Assembly (NCBI GenBank): GCA_013823505.1
Contig: PNMH01000010.1
Span: 1 to 64,000, forward strand
Source: Polaromonas sp.
GTDB lineage: Bacteria; Pseudomonadota; Gammaproteobacteria; Burkholderiales; Burkholderiaceae
Length of the DNA stretch: 64,000 bases
Reading direction: 5' to 3'
The notes beneath the pieces are model-generated. The model made no database searches. It was not told the origin of the DNA and saw only the letters and a program-made list of their open reading frames with translations. The position numbers were made by a program, and so were the translations under genes. This document shows, piece after piece, positions 20,245 through 28,348 of the stretch. Positions within the stretch are counted from its first letter, which is position 1. Every line of letters begins with the position of its first letter.

Positions 20245-22090
20245 GCCCACTGCGATGCAAGCCTTCGCCACGCTCGCCGACATCGAAGCGCTGGAGCAAC
20301 GGCCGCTGGCCGAGGTGGCGCCCTACCGCACGCCCTACGAACTCATTCGTGCCGCGGCCGCGCGTTTCCCGGAACGCGAAGCCTTCACCTTCCTGCCCGA
20401 CGCGATGCTGGACACGCCGCCGCAGCGGGTGACCTTCAGCGAACTGCTGGCCAGCATCCACCGTGCAGCCAATGCGTTTCGTGCGCTCGGTGTGCAAGGG
20501 ATCGACGCCGTGGCCATGCTGGTGCCCAACACGCCCGAGGCACACGCCGTGCTCTGGGGCGCGCAGCTCGCGGGCCGGGTGTGCCCGATCAACTTCCTGC
20601 TGCAGCCCGACCACATCGCCGCACTGTTGCAGGCCTCGGGTGCGAAAGTGCTGGTGGCCCTGGGGCCCAACGCTGAACTGGCGGTGTGGCCCACGGCGCA
20701 GGCCGTGCACGCGCTGCACGCCACCACGCTGGTGCCCATCATGGTGAGCGAAGCGGTTCCCGGACGGCCTTCGCTGCAAGACCTCATGGCCGCGCAGCCC
20801 GACACCCTGACGTTCGAGCCCGACCTGAACCCCGATCGGGTGGTGGCGCTGTTCCACACCGGCGGCACCACGGGCGCGCCCAAGCTGGCGCAGCACACCG
20901 CCGGCAACGAGGCCCACACGGCCTGGTTCGCACACGCCTTCTACGACATGGACGAGACGGCGGTGGAGGTCAACGGCTTTCCGCTGTTCCATGTGGCCGG
21001 TGCCTTTGTGTACGGCCTGGCGCTGCTGGCCATCGGCGCGCGTCAGGTGTTGCCCACGTTGACTGGCATGCGCAACACCGGTTTCGTGCAGCGCTACTGG
21101 CGGTTCTGCGAGCGCGAGCGCGTGACGCACCTGGCCTGTGTGCCCACGGTGCTGGCCAGCTTGCTGGGGGTGCCGGTGGACGCCAACATCCAGGGCGTGC
21201 GCGCGGCCTTCACTGGCGGCTCACCGCTGCCTGCCGAGCTGGCGCAGCGCTTCGAAGCCGCCACCGGCATCCCCGTGCGCAACATCCTGGGCATGACGGA
21301 GTGCGCCGGGCTGGTGAGCATCGAGCCGCTGCTGGGCCCGCGCACGCCTGGCTCGGCCGGCCTGCGCCTGCCCTACACCGAGGTGCACGCCGTGCCCTGG
21401 CGCGATGGTGAGGCGAAGCTGGATGAGCGCTGCGCGGTGGGCGAGACCGGTGTGCTGGTGCTGCGCGGCCCGCACATGAGCCCGGGTTACCTCGATGCGA
21501 AGCGCAACGCCGGGCTGTTCGAGCACGGCTGGATCGTTACCGGCGACCTCGGCCACCTGGATGAGGCGGGTCGCATCCACATCACTGGCCGGGCGAAAGA
21601 CGTGATCATCCGCGGCTCGCACAACATCGATCCCGGTCTGGTGGAAGACGCGTTCATGGCCCACCCCGCCGTGCTGCAGTGCGCCGTGGTGGCCGAGCCC
21701 GATGCCTACGCGGGCGAGGTGCCGGTGGCCTTTGTGGTGCTGCGGGCCGGGGTGGGGCTGGACGCCGACGCGCTCTTGCGCGAGGTGGCGCCGCAGGTCT
21801 ACGAACGGCCGGCCGTACCGAAGCGCGTGGTGATGGTCGAAGCCTTGCCGCTCACGGCGATCGGCAAGGTGTTCAAGCCCACGCTGCGGCTGCGCGCGAT
21901 CGAAATCCGCCTGAGCGAGATCGCGCAGGAACTGGCAACGCAGCGCACGGTGCGTGTGGAGGCCAGCGACGAAGGTGGCCGCCAGCGTGCGCTGATCACG
22001 CTGGGCGGCGACGCCGACGAAGACTTGTCGCAGCAATTGCGTGCCGCGCTCGCGGCGATTGCAGTGCCGGTCGAGGTGCGCTTCGCCTGA
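20237..22090 (+). CDS. AMP-forming acyl-CoA synthetase
   Basis: A 617-residue adenylate-forming ligase. P-loop FHTGGTTGAPKLAQHT, adenylate motif NILGMTECAGLVSIEP, ATP-binding TGDLGHLDEAGRIHITGRAKD, and the C-terminal PLTAIGKVFKPTLR with the catalytic Lys. Beyond the last motif the chain runs about 65 residues longer than typical ligases, ending in a small mixed domain (DEDLSQQLRAALAAIAV). The start at 20237 overlaps the amidohydrolase stop; a second Met six codons in (20255) is also possible. Substrate unknown, but coupling to the amidohydrolase suggests both handle the same acid. Confidence 0.9.
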   Translation: MPEPTAMQAFATLADIEALEQRPLAEVAPYRTPYELIRAAAARFPEREAFTFLPDAMLDTPPQRVTFSELLASIHRAANAFRALGVQGIDAVAMLVPNTPEAHAVLWGAQLAGRVCPINFLLQPDHIAALLQASGAKVLVALGPNAELAVWPTAQAVHALHATTLVPIMVSEAVPGRPSLQDLMAAQPDTLTFEPDLNPDRVVALFHTGGTTGAPKLAQHTAGNEAHTAWFAHAFYDMDETAVEVNGFPLFHVAGAFVYGLALLAIGARQVLPTLTGMRNTGFVQRYWRFCERERVTHLACVPTVLASLLGVPVDANIQGVRAAFTGGSPLPAELAQRFEAATGIPVRNILGMTECAGLVSIEPLLGPRTPGSAGLRLPYTEVHAVPWRDGEAKLDERCAVGETGVLVLRGPHMSPGYLDAKRNAGLFEHGWIVTGDLGHLDEAGRIHITGRAKDVIIRGSHNIDPGLVEDAFMAHPAVLQCAVVAEPDAYAGEVPVAFVVLRAGVGLDADALLREVAPQVYERPAVPKRVVMVEALPLTAIGKVFKPTLRLRAIEIRLSEIAQELATQRTVRVEASDEGGRQRALITLGGDADEDLSQQLRAALAAIAVPVEVRFA

Positions 22091-22107
22091 GACTCACCAG
22101 CCGCCAC

Positions 22108-22698
22108 TCACCAGCCACCCCTGGTGAGCCAGCGGTCGATCTGCTCGAACTTGTCGATGCCCCAGAACGGCTCGCCGTCCACCAGCACGGTGGGTGAGCC
22201 GAACACACCGGCTTGCAGCGCGGCGTCGACCTCCGCGCGCAGCAGCGCGGCGGCTTCGTCGCTGGCGGCGGCTTGCGCAATCGCCTCACCCACCACCGGC
22301 ATCAGCGACTCGGGCGTGGAGAGGTCCAGGCCCTGACCCCAGTACGCGCCGTAGATGGCGTGCACCACCTCGGCCGCGCGCTGCGGCTGGTGGCGGTTCA
22401 CCCAGGCGAGCGCGCGCCCGCAAGGCAGCGGATTCATCACCGGGTCGCTGGGTCGGCGCTGCATCGGCAGTTGGTGTTCGCCCGCGTAGCGCAACACGTC
22501 GCGTTCGATGTACGGGCCCTTGAGCGGCGTGTCGAGCAGGGGTTTGAGCCCCATCACCTTCATCACCGACACGCCGAGCAGCATGGGGTGCCATTCGACG
22601 GTTCGCCCGTGCCGCGCGGCAAGGTCTTCAATGCGCAGCGAGGCGAAGTAGCCGAAGGGAGAAATGAAGTCGAAGTGAAAAGCGAGTGCGGGTTTCAT
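22108..22698 (-). CDS. DsbA-fold isomerase (2-hydroxychromene-2-carboxylate isomerase family)
   Basis: A 196-residue thioredoxin-fold protein of the kappa-GST/DsbA type. The N-terminal HFDFISPFGYFASLRIEDLA carries the Ser used in place of Cys in this family. The C-terminal GVFGSPTVLVDGEPFWGIDKFEQIDRWL is the cis-Pro strand and final helix. Members isomerise 2-hydroxychromene-2-carboxylate in naphthalene degradation using glutathione, but many homologues in Burkholderiales have no known substrate. It is convergent with the acyl-CoA synthetase, 17 bp apart, and divergent from the first TRAP receptor. Confidence 0.87.
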   Translation of the reverse strand: MKPALAFHFDFISPFGYFASLRIEDLAARHGRTVEWHPMLLGVSVMKVMGLKPLLDTPLKGPYIERDVLRYAGEHQLPMQRRPSDPVMNPLPCGRALAWVNRHQPQRAAEVVHAIYGAYWGQGLDLSTPESLMPVVGEAIAQAAASDEAAALLRAEVDAALQAGVFGSPTVLVDGEPFWGIDKFEQIDRWLTRGGW

Positions 22699-22827
22699 GC
22701 GTGCATGTTATCGGCCCGGGCCGCGCGGGATCGCCGGGCGGCGCGGAAGTTTCATGCCGACATGCGATAGCAGCAAGTGGCCACAGGGGCTGGCGAACAG
22801 CCGTGCGCGGCGGCACAGTGTGGCCCT

Positions 22828-22845
22828 TGTGTCTGACGTGACACA
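22828..22845. promoter_or_regulatory. Inverted repeat upstream of first TRAP receptor
   Basis: TGTGTC, TGACGT, GACACA: perfect 6-bp arms in the 213-bp gap between the DsbA-fold gene (minus) and dctP (plus), 67 bp before the dctP start. A possible operator. No regulator gene is adjacent. Confidence 0.35.
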
Positions 22846-22911
22846 TGTCTTGGCGCGGCCCACGCGGGTCCGCCGCCCGTTTCCTTTTCCCCGCATGACA
22901 GGAGCTTCTCC

Positions 22912-23952
22912 ATGACCCTTCTACGACGCCGCAACGCCATCGCGGCCCTGGCTGCGCTCGGCGCGACCACCCTGGCAGGCAGCGCCCTGGCCCAGCAGAC
23001 CGTCACCCTGCGCCTGCACCAGTTCCTGCCGCCGTCGGCCACCATTCCCGCGCGCGCCATTGCGCCGTGGGCCAAGAAGATCGAGACCGAATCCGGTGGC
23101 CGCATCAAGGTGCAGCTGTTCCATTCGATGTCCATGGGCGGCACGCCGCCGCAGCTGTTCGACCAGGCCCGCAACGGTGTGGTGGACCTGACCTGGACGG
23201 TGCTCGGCTACACGCCGGGACGCTTCAACAAGTCCGAGGTGTTCGAGCTGCCGTTCATGAGCGGCCAGGCCGAGCCGGCCTCGCGTGCCTTCCACGAGTA
23301 CGTGGAGAAGTTTGCCGCCGACGAGTTCAAGGACGTGAAGCTGCTGGCCGCCCACACCCACGGCCCGGGCCTGTTCCACACCAAGGACCCGGTGACGGGT
23401 CTGGAGAGCCTGCGCGGCATGAAGGTGCGCGGCGGTTCGCGCGTGATCAGCAACATGCTGGCCAAACTCGGCGCCACGCCGGTGGGCATGCCGGTGCCCG
23501 CCGTCACCGACGCGTTGACCAAGGGCACGATCGCCGGCACCACCATTCCCTGGGAGGTGACACCGTCGCTGAAGATCGCCGAGCTGGTGAAGAACCACAC
23601 CACCTTCGCGGGCCCCACCGGCCTGTTCACCCAGACTTTTGCACTGGTGATGAACCGCGCGAGCTACGACAAGCTGCCGCCGGATCTGAAGGCCGTGATC
23701 GACAAGAACTCGGGCGTGGAGACGGCGGCCTTCTTCGGCCGCGCCATGGACGAGGGCGACAAGGCGGGCCTGGAGGTGGCCAAAAAGGCGGGCAACAACA
23801 TCGTGACGCTGGACGCTGCTGAAACGAAGCGCTGGCAAACGGCAGCGATGGCCGTGGAGGCCGACTGGATCAAGGAAGTGCAGGGCAAGAACATCGACGG
23901 CGGGAAGCTCGTCGCTGAAGCCCGTGCCTTGATTGCCAGGCAAATCAAGTGA
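22912..23952 (+). CDS. dctP: TRAP transporter solute receptor DctP (copy 1)
   Basis: A 346-residue periplasmic binding protein. The N-terminus MTLLRRRNAIAALAALGATT with two to three Arg and a hydrophobic core ending SALAQ is a signal peptide (cleavage near residue 27). The DctP fold is shown by TLRLHQFLPPSATIP, RIKVQLFHSMSMGG and the long beta strand region PVTGLESLRGMKVRGGSRV, with the conserved Arg that binds the ligand carboxylate. It is highly similar throughout to the second DctP at 25399. A solo receptor: no permease genes follow it. RBS AGGAG lies just upstream. It ends at a strong bidirectional terminator. Confidence 0.94.
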   Translation: MTLLRRRNAIAALAALGATTLAGSALAQQTVTLRLHQFLPPSATIPARAIAPWAKKIETESGGRIKVQLFHSMSMGGTPPQLFDQARNGVVDLTWTVLGYTPGRFNKSEVFELPFMSGQAEPASRAFHEYVEKFAADEFKDVKLLAAHTHGPGLFHTKDPVTGLESLRGMKVRGGSRVISNMLAKLGATPVGMPVPAVTDALTKGTIAGTTIPWEVTPSLKIAELVKNHTTFAGPTGLFTQTFALVMNRASYDKLPPDLKAVIDKNSGVETAAFFGRAMDEGDKAGLEVAKKAGNNIVTLDAAETKRWQTAAMAVEADWIKEVQGKNIDGGKLVAEARALIARQIK

Positions 23953-23970
23953 TGGTGTGAACCCCTGAGT

Positions 23971-24001
23971 GCAAAAGGGCCGCTTTGCGCGGCCCTTTTG
24001 C
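23971..24001. terminator. Bidirectional intrinsic terminator
   Basis: Perfect 13-bp stem GCAAAAGGGCCGC / GCGGCCCTTTTGC with a 5-base loop, between the convergent dctP copy 1 (ends 23952) and the MetE-core gene (ends 24008). The A/T flanks of the stem give a U tract in both directions. Confidence 0.9.
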
Positions 24002-24007
24002 GTTGGT

Positions 24008-25141
24008 TCAGCCCCAGACTTCCTGGGCCGTTTCAACCACCAGCGCCAACTTGCGCCGCTGGTCTTCCATCGCGATGTTGTTCCCGTGCACGGTTGACGA
24101 GAAACCGCACTGGGGTGACAGGCACATCTGGTCCAGCGGCGCGTATTTCGCCGCTTCCTCGATGCGGCGCTTGAGCGCGTCCTTGGTTTCCAGTTCACCG
24201 AACTTGGTGGTCACCAGGCCCAGCACCACGATCTTGTCTTTCGACAAATAGCGCAGCGGGCGGAAATCGCCCGAGCGGTCGTCGTCGTACTCCAGGAAGA
24301 AGGCGTCGAGCTTCATCTCGGATAGCAGGGCCTCGGCCACCGGCTCGTAGTTGCCGGCCGCCGCATGCGTGCTTTTGAAGTTGCCACGGCACAGGTGCAT
24401 GGCCAGCGTCATGCCGGCGGGCTTGTGTGCCACCACCTTGTTGATGAACTGGGCGTAGCGGTGCGGCAGTTCGTTCGGGTCGTCGCCGCGGCTGCGGGCG
24501 GCTTCGCGCATGCGCTCGTCGCACAGGTAGGCCATGTTGGTGTCGTCCATCTGCACATAGGTGCAGCCCGCGTCGGCCAGGCTCTGCAGTTCGTCGCCGT
24601 AGGCTTTGGCCACGTCGTCGTAGAACTCGGGGTCGAGCTCCGGATAGGCCACCTTGCTGATGCCGGCGCGTCCGCCGCGAAAGTGCAGCATGGTGGGCGA
24701 GGGGATCGTCACCTTGGGCGTGAGGCCGGGTTTGCCCAGGGCTTCCACCTGCGCCTTGAGGTACTGGAAGTCGGCCAGCTGGATGTTCTTGGCGTGGCGC
24801 ACCTTGTCGATCACCTTGATGATCGGTGGAGCGAGGCTGGTCGTGCCATCGGCGTTCTGCACCGCCAGCTGGCCGGCTTCAGTGACCACACCGCCCAGCT
24901 GTTCCAGAAAGTCGAGGTGGAAATAGGTGCGGCGGAACTCACCGTCGGTGATCGAGGACAGGCCGACGTCGGCCTGGAACTTCACGATCTCGGTGATGGC
25001 CCGGTCTTCCACCGCGCGCAGTTGCTCGGCGGTGATGCTTTTCTGGTTGAAGAACTGGTCGCGCGCTTCCAGCAGGTAAGCCGGACGCAGGAAGCTGCCG
25101 ACGTGGTCGGCGCGAAAGGGAGGGTGGCTGCGCAAGGTCAT
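24008..25141 (-). CDS. Cobalamin-independent methionine synthase-like protein (MetE C-terminal domain only)
   Basis: A 377-residue TIM-barrel protein corresponding to the catalytic C-terminal half of MetE, without the N-terminal half. Zinc-site elements are visible: AMHLCRGNFKS (His and Cys), the Glu in FFLEYDDDRSGDF and the Cys in CLSPQCGFSS. Early residues RADHVGSFLRPAYLL are the usual start. Such core-MetE proteins transfer methyl groups to homocysteine or other thiols; several act with a corrinoid protein or a partner protein. The real methyl donor here is unknown. It lies between two TRAP receptor copies and is transcribed away from the second. The frame is open upstream, but MTLRSHPPF at 25141 is the conserved start. 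Confidence 0.88.
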   Translation of the reverse strand: MTLRSHPPFRADHVGSFLRPAYLLEARDQFFNQKSITAEQLRAVEDRAITEIVKFQADVGLSSITDGEFRRTYFHLDFLEQLGGVVTEAGQLAVQNADGTTSLAPPIIKVIDKVRHAKNIQLADFQYLKAQVEALGKPGLTPKVTIPSPTMLHFRGGRAGISKVAYPELDPEFYDDVAKAYGDELQSLADAGCTYVQMDDTNMAYLCDERMREAARSRGDDPNELPHRYAQFINKVVAHKPAGMTLAMHLCRGNFKSTHAAAGNYEPVAEALLSEMKLDAFFLEYDDDRSGDFRPLRYLSKDKIVVLGLVTTKFGELETKDALKRRIEEAAKYAPLDQMCLSPQCGFSSTVHGNNIAMEDQRRKLALVVETAQEVWG

Positions 25142-25398
25142 CTGTCTTCCTCGTTTTTGGGGGTGGAGCGGCGACTGTACTTCCATCCCGAAAAAAGGGC
25201 ATCGAGGTCCACCCGGCCCTCCGTGTCGGGGTTCGAGTGGGTCGTTTCATAAAATAACGGCATAACTGAAAGTCTCTGCGAACACTGGCGTTAACACCGT
25301 GGCCCATGCACAGTCCGGGTGTTCGAATACAAGCGATCCGGAGCCAGGCGGTGTCGCCCGTCACCCGGACCATCCATCCTCAAACCGGAGACAAATCC

Positions 25399-26436
25399 AT
25401 GACCTTCCTCAGTCGCCGCAACACCCTGCTGGCCGTGGGCGCGTTGGCCGCCGCCACCCTGGCCGGCCCTGCCCTGGCCCAGACCGTCACCCTGCGCCTG
25501 CACCAGATGCTGCCGCAACAGGCCACCATTCCGGCCAAGGCCCTGATTCCGTGGGCGCAGAAGGTCGAGGCCGACTCCGGCGGCAAGATCAAGGTTCAGC
25601 TGTTCCACGCCATGCAGCTGGGCGGTGCGCCTCCCCAGCTGTTTGACCAGGCCCGCGACGGCGTGGTCGACCTCACCTGGACGGTGCTGGGCTACACACC
25701 CGGTCGCTTCAACAAGACCGAAGTGTTCGAGCTGCCCTTCATGAGCGGTTCGGCCGAGCAGTCCTCGCGCGCTCTGCAGGAGTACGTGGAGAAGTTTGCC
25801 GCTGACGAGTTCAAGGACGTCAAGCTGATCGCCGTGCACACCCACGGCCCAGGCCTGTTCCACACCAAGACCCCGGTGACCGGTCTGGAGAGCCTGCGCG
25901 GCATGAAGGTGCGCGGTGGTTCGCGCGTGATCAGCAACATGCTGACCAAGCTGGGCGCCACCCCGGTGGGCATGCCCGTGCCGGCCGTGACCGATGCGCT
26001 GTCCAAAGGCACGATCGATGGCACCACCATCCCATGGGAAGTGACGCCCGCCTTGAAGGTGAGTGAGCTGGTGAAGAACCACACCACCTTCGCCGGCAAG
26101 GAAGGCCTGTACACCCAGACCTTCGCTTTTTCGATGAACAAGGCGTCGTACGACAAGCTGCCGCCCGACCTCAAGGCCGTGATCGACAAGAACTCGGGCA
26201 TTGAAACGGCGGCATTCTTCGGGCGCGCCATGGACGACGGCGACAAGGCGGGCCGCGCCATCGCCGAGAAGGCAGGCAACAACATCGTGGCACTGGACCT
26301 GGCAGAGACGCAACGCTGGAGGCGCACGGCAGCCACGGTGGAGACCGACTGGATCAACGAGATGAAGGCCAAGAACATTGACGGCGCCAAACTGGTGTCC
26401 GAAGCGCGATCCCTGATCGCCAAGTACCAGAAGTAA
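25399..26436 (+). CDS. dctP: TRAP transporter solute receptor DctP (copy 2)
   Basis: A 345-residue periplasmic receptor with a signal peptide (MTFLSRRNTLLAVGALAAAT, cleavage after ALAQ near residue 28). It matches copy 1 almost continuously (for example PQLFDQAR, DLTWTVLGYTPGRFNK, TYVEKFAADEFKDVKL-like and KLPPDLKAVIDKNSG segments), with differences concentrated in the N-terminal lobe and tail. That points to a duplication with possible divergence of ligand. It belongs to the dctPQM set that follows; an intrinsic terminator lies between it and dctQ. RBS GGAG precedes the ATG. Confidence 0.95.
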   Translation: MTFLSRRNTLLAVGALAAATLAGPALAQTVTLRLHQMLPQQATIPAKALIPWAQKVEADSGGKIKVQLFHAMQLGGAPPQLFDQARDGVVDLTWTVLGYTPGRFNKTEVFELPFMSGSAEQSSRALQEYVEKFAADEFKDVKLIAVHTHGPGLFHTKTPVTGLESLRGMKVRGGSRVISNMLTKLGATPVGMPVPAVTDALSKGTIDGTTIPWEVTPALKVSELVKNHTTFAGKEGLYTQTFAFSMNKASYDKLPPDLKAVIDKNSGIETAAFFGRAMDDGDKAGRAIAEKAGNNIVALDLAETQRWRRTAATVETDWINEMKAKNIDGAKLVSEARSLIAKYQK

Positions 26437-26488
26437 CGGCCGGCGATAATCCGGCCGGCCCGAGCGCGACGCAGCGCCGGGCTCTGTG

Positions 26489-26538
26489 ACCGGCTTGCTG
26501 TTCGCCGATCCTGGCGAACAGGGGCCGGTTCTCTTTTT
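26489..26538 (+). terminator. Intrinsic terminator between dctP and dctQ
   Basis: Nested hairpin: outer ACCGG/CCGGT, inner CTGTTCGCC-GATCCT-GGCGAACAG (26498-26521), then TCTCTTTTTT. It lies 50 bp after the dctP stop and ends 14 bases before the likely dctQ start, so partial read-through would express the permeases below the receptor. Confidence 0.82.
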
Positions 26539-26551
26539 TGAGGGTGAAGAA

Positions 26552-27028
26552 TTGAAGCTACTGTCCCTGCTGGCCCGCGCCAGCGCCATCCTGGCCGGCA
26601 TCCTGCTGACCGTGATCACCCTGATCACCTGCGTGAGCCTCATCGGGCGCAACACCATCGGCGTGACGCTGGTGGGTGACTACGAACTCACGGCGGTCAC
26701 CGCCGGTGCGGCCGTGGCCATGTTCCTGCCGTGGTGCCAGCTCAAGCGGGAAAACATCATTGTGGATTTCTTCACCGCCAAGCTGTCTGATCGCACGAAC
26801 GCGCAGCTGGACCGTTTTGGCAGTTTCCTGCTGGGTGGCGCCATGCTGCTGCTGGCGTGGCGCACCGGTGTGGGTGGCCTCAGTGCCTACAGCGCCCAGA
26901 CCACCACGATGATGCTGGCGTTCCCCGAGTGGATCGTTTACGCCCTCATGGTGCCGCCCCTGATCCTCACCGGCGTGATTGCCTGGACCCAGACCATCTT
27001 TGGCAATTTTTCGGAGCAGGGCGCATGA
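26552..27028 (+). CDS. dctQ: TRAP transporter small permease DctQ
   Basis: A 158-residue membrane protein with four hydrophobic segments (about 10-30, 45-65, 85-105, 125-148), the pattern of DctQ. I place the start at the TTG at 26552, preceded by GAGGGTGA, because the frame upstream (open to a GTG at 26486) runs straight through the terminator hairpin and encodes no membrane-like sequence. DctQ and DctM form the sodium-driven membrane unit that accepts substrate from DctP. Its stop overlaps the dctM ATG (ATGA). Confidence 0.88.
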   Translation: MKLLSLLARASAILAGILLTVITLITCVSLIGRNTIGVTLVGDYELTAVTAGAAVAMFLPWCQLKRENIIVDFFTAKLSDRTNAQLDRFGSFLLGGAMLLLAWRTGVGGLSAYSAQTTTMMLAFPEWIVYALMVPPLILTGVIAWTQTIFGNFSEQGA

Positions 27029-28341
27029 GTTCTTTGTCACTGGCGGGGATGATCTTCGCCACCATGTTGTGTTTGATGGCCATTCGAGTGCCAATCGCGA
27101 TCGCCATGTTTGCTGCGGGTTGCTTCGGCTACATCTTCCAGGTCGGCTGGCCACCGTTTTTCAACAACCTCAACGGCGCGACCTTCGCGCGATTTGCCAG
27201 CTACGACCTGTCGGTGATCCCGCTGTTCATCCTGATGGGCAACTTCGCCACCCAGGGCGGTATTTCCAAGGCGCTGTTCCAGTTCGCCAGCGTGGTCACC
27301 TCGCGTTTCAAGGGTGGCCTGGCCATGGCGGCGGTGCTGGCGAGCGCCGGTTTCGGCGCCATCTGCGGCTCTTCGGTGGCCACCGCGGCCACCATCACCT
27401 CGGTGGCACTGCCCGAGATGAAGCGCCACGGCTACTCGGGCCGCCTGTCCACCGGCACGCTCGCCGCTGGCGGCACCCTGGGCATCCTGATCCCGCCATC
27501 GGTGCCGCTGGTGATTTACGCCATCCTGACCGAGCAGAACATTGCCAAGTTGTTCGCAGCGGCCATGGTGCCAGGCGTCATTGCGATGCTGGGCTACATG
27601 ATCGCCATCGCGGTGTATGTGCGGCTGGTGCCCGGCCACGCGCCCGAGCATGAAGACCAGGCCAAGCTCACGATGGAAGCCTTCGTCGGCGTGGCGCCGA
27701 TCGCGATCGTGTTCCTGATCGTCTTCGGTGGCATCTACGGCGGTCTGTTCACGCCCACCGAGGGTGCGGGTGTGGGTGCTGCGGCGACCTTTGTGGCCGC
27801 GCTCCTCAAGCGCGAACTCACGCTGGCCAAGATCCGCCAGTGCTTCTATTCCACCGCCGCGGCCAGCGCGATGATCTTCCTGATCTTCATCGGCGCCGAC
27901 ATGATGAACACGTCGCTGGCGCTCACCCAGGTGCCTGCTCAGCTGGCCGAGGTGGTACAGGCCATGAACGTTTCGCCGGTGATGGTGGTGGCCGGCATCA
28001 TGCTGTTTTACGTGGTGCTGGGCGCCGTGATGGACGAGCTCTCCATGATCCTGCTCACCATTCCCATCTTCTTTCCGGTGGTGATCGGCCTGGACTTCGG
28101 CATGCCGCAGGAATCGGTGGCGATCTGGTTCGGCATCATGGTGCTGATGACGGTGGGCTTTGGTTTGCTTGCGCCGCCCGTGGGCCTGAACGTCTACGTG
28201 GTCAACGGCATGGCCAAAGACGTGCCGATCGGCGAGAGCTACAAGGGCGTCATGCCCTTCCTGATCAGCGATGTGTTCCGCACCGTCCTGCTGCTGAGTT
28301 TCCCCGGTATCTCCCTGTGGCTGGTTCAATTTGTAGGATGA
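27025..28341 (+). CDS. dctM: TRAP transporter large permease DctM
   Basis: A 438-residue inner-membrane protein with about twelve hydrophobic segments. Family landmarks are IPLFILMGNFATQGGISKAL, the GSSVATAATITSVALPEM sodium/substrate loop, LGILIPPSVPLVIYAI, and FGLLAPPVGLNVYVVNG near the end. It starts MSSLSLAGMIFATM with the ATG overlapping the dctQ stop. The usual ligands of DctPQM systems are organic or aromatic acids. A Bug-type receptor gene follows 7 bp later on the same strand. Confidence 0.95.
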   Translation: MSSLSLAGMIFATMLCLMAIRVPIAIAMFAAGCFGYIFQVGWPPFFNNLNGATFARFASYDLSVIPLFILMGNFATQGGISKALFQFASVVTSRFKGGLAMAAVLASAGFGAICGSSVATAATITSVALPEMKRHGYSGRLSTGTLAAGGTLGILIPPSVPLVIYAILTEQNIAKLFAAAMVPGVIAMLGYMIAIAVYVRLVPGHAPEHEDQAKLTMEAFVGVAPIAIVFLIVFGGIYGGLFTPTEGAGVGAAATFVAALLKRELTLAKIRQCFYSTAAASAMIFLIFIGADMMNTSLALTQVPAQLAEVVQAMNVSPVMVVAGIMLFYVVLGAVMDELSMILLTIPIFFPVVIGLDFGMPQESVAIWFGIMVLMTVGFGLLAPPVGLNVYVVNGMAKDVPIGESYKGVMPFLISDVFRTVLLLSFPGISLWLVQFVG

Positions 28342-28348
28342 CAAACCC

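Noticed and set aside
22106..22128. CTCACCAG...CTGGTGAG hairpin at the end of the DsbA-fold gene
   Set aside because: Inside or next to coding sequence without a T-run; not convincing as a terminator for either convergent gene.
26486..26551. Upstream GTG start for dctQ
   Set aside because: The 22 extra codons run through a terminator hairpin, and the first hydrophobic helix begins only after the TTG at 26552, which has a ribosome-binding site.
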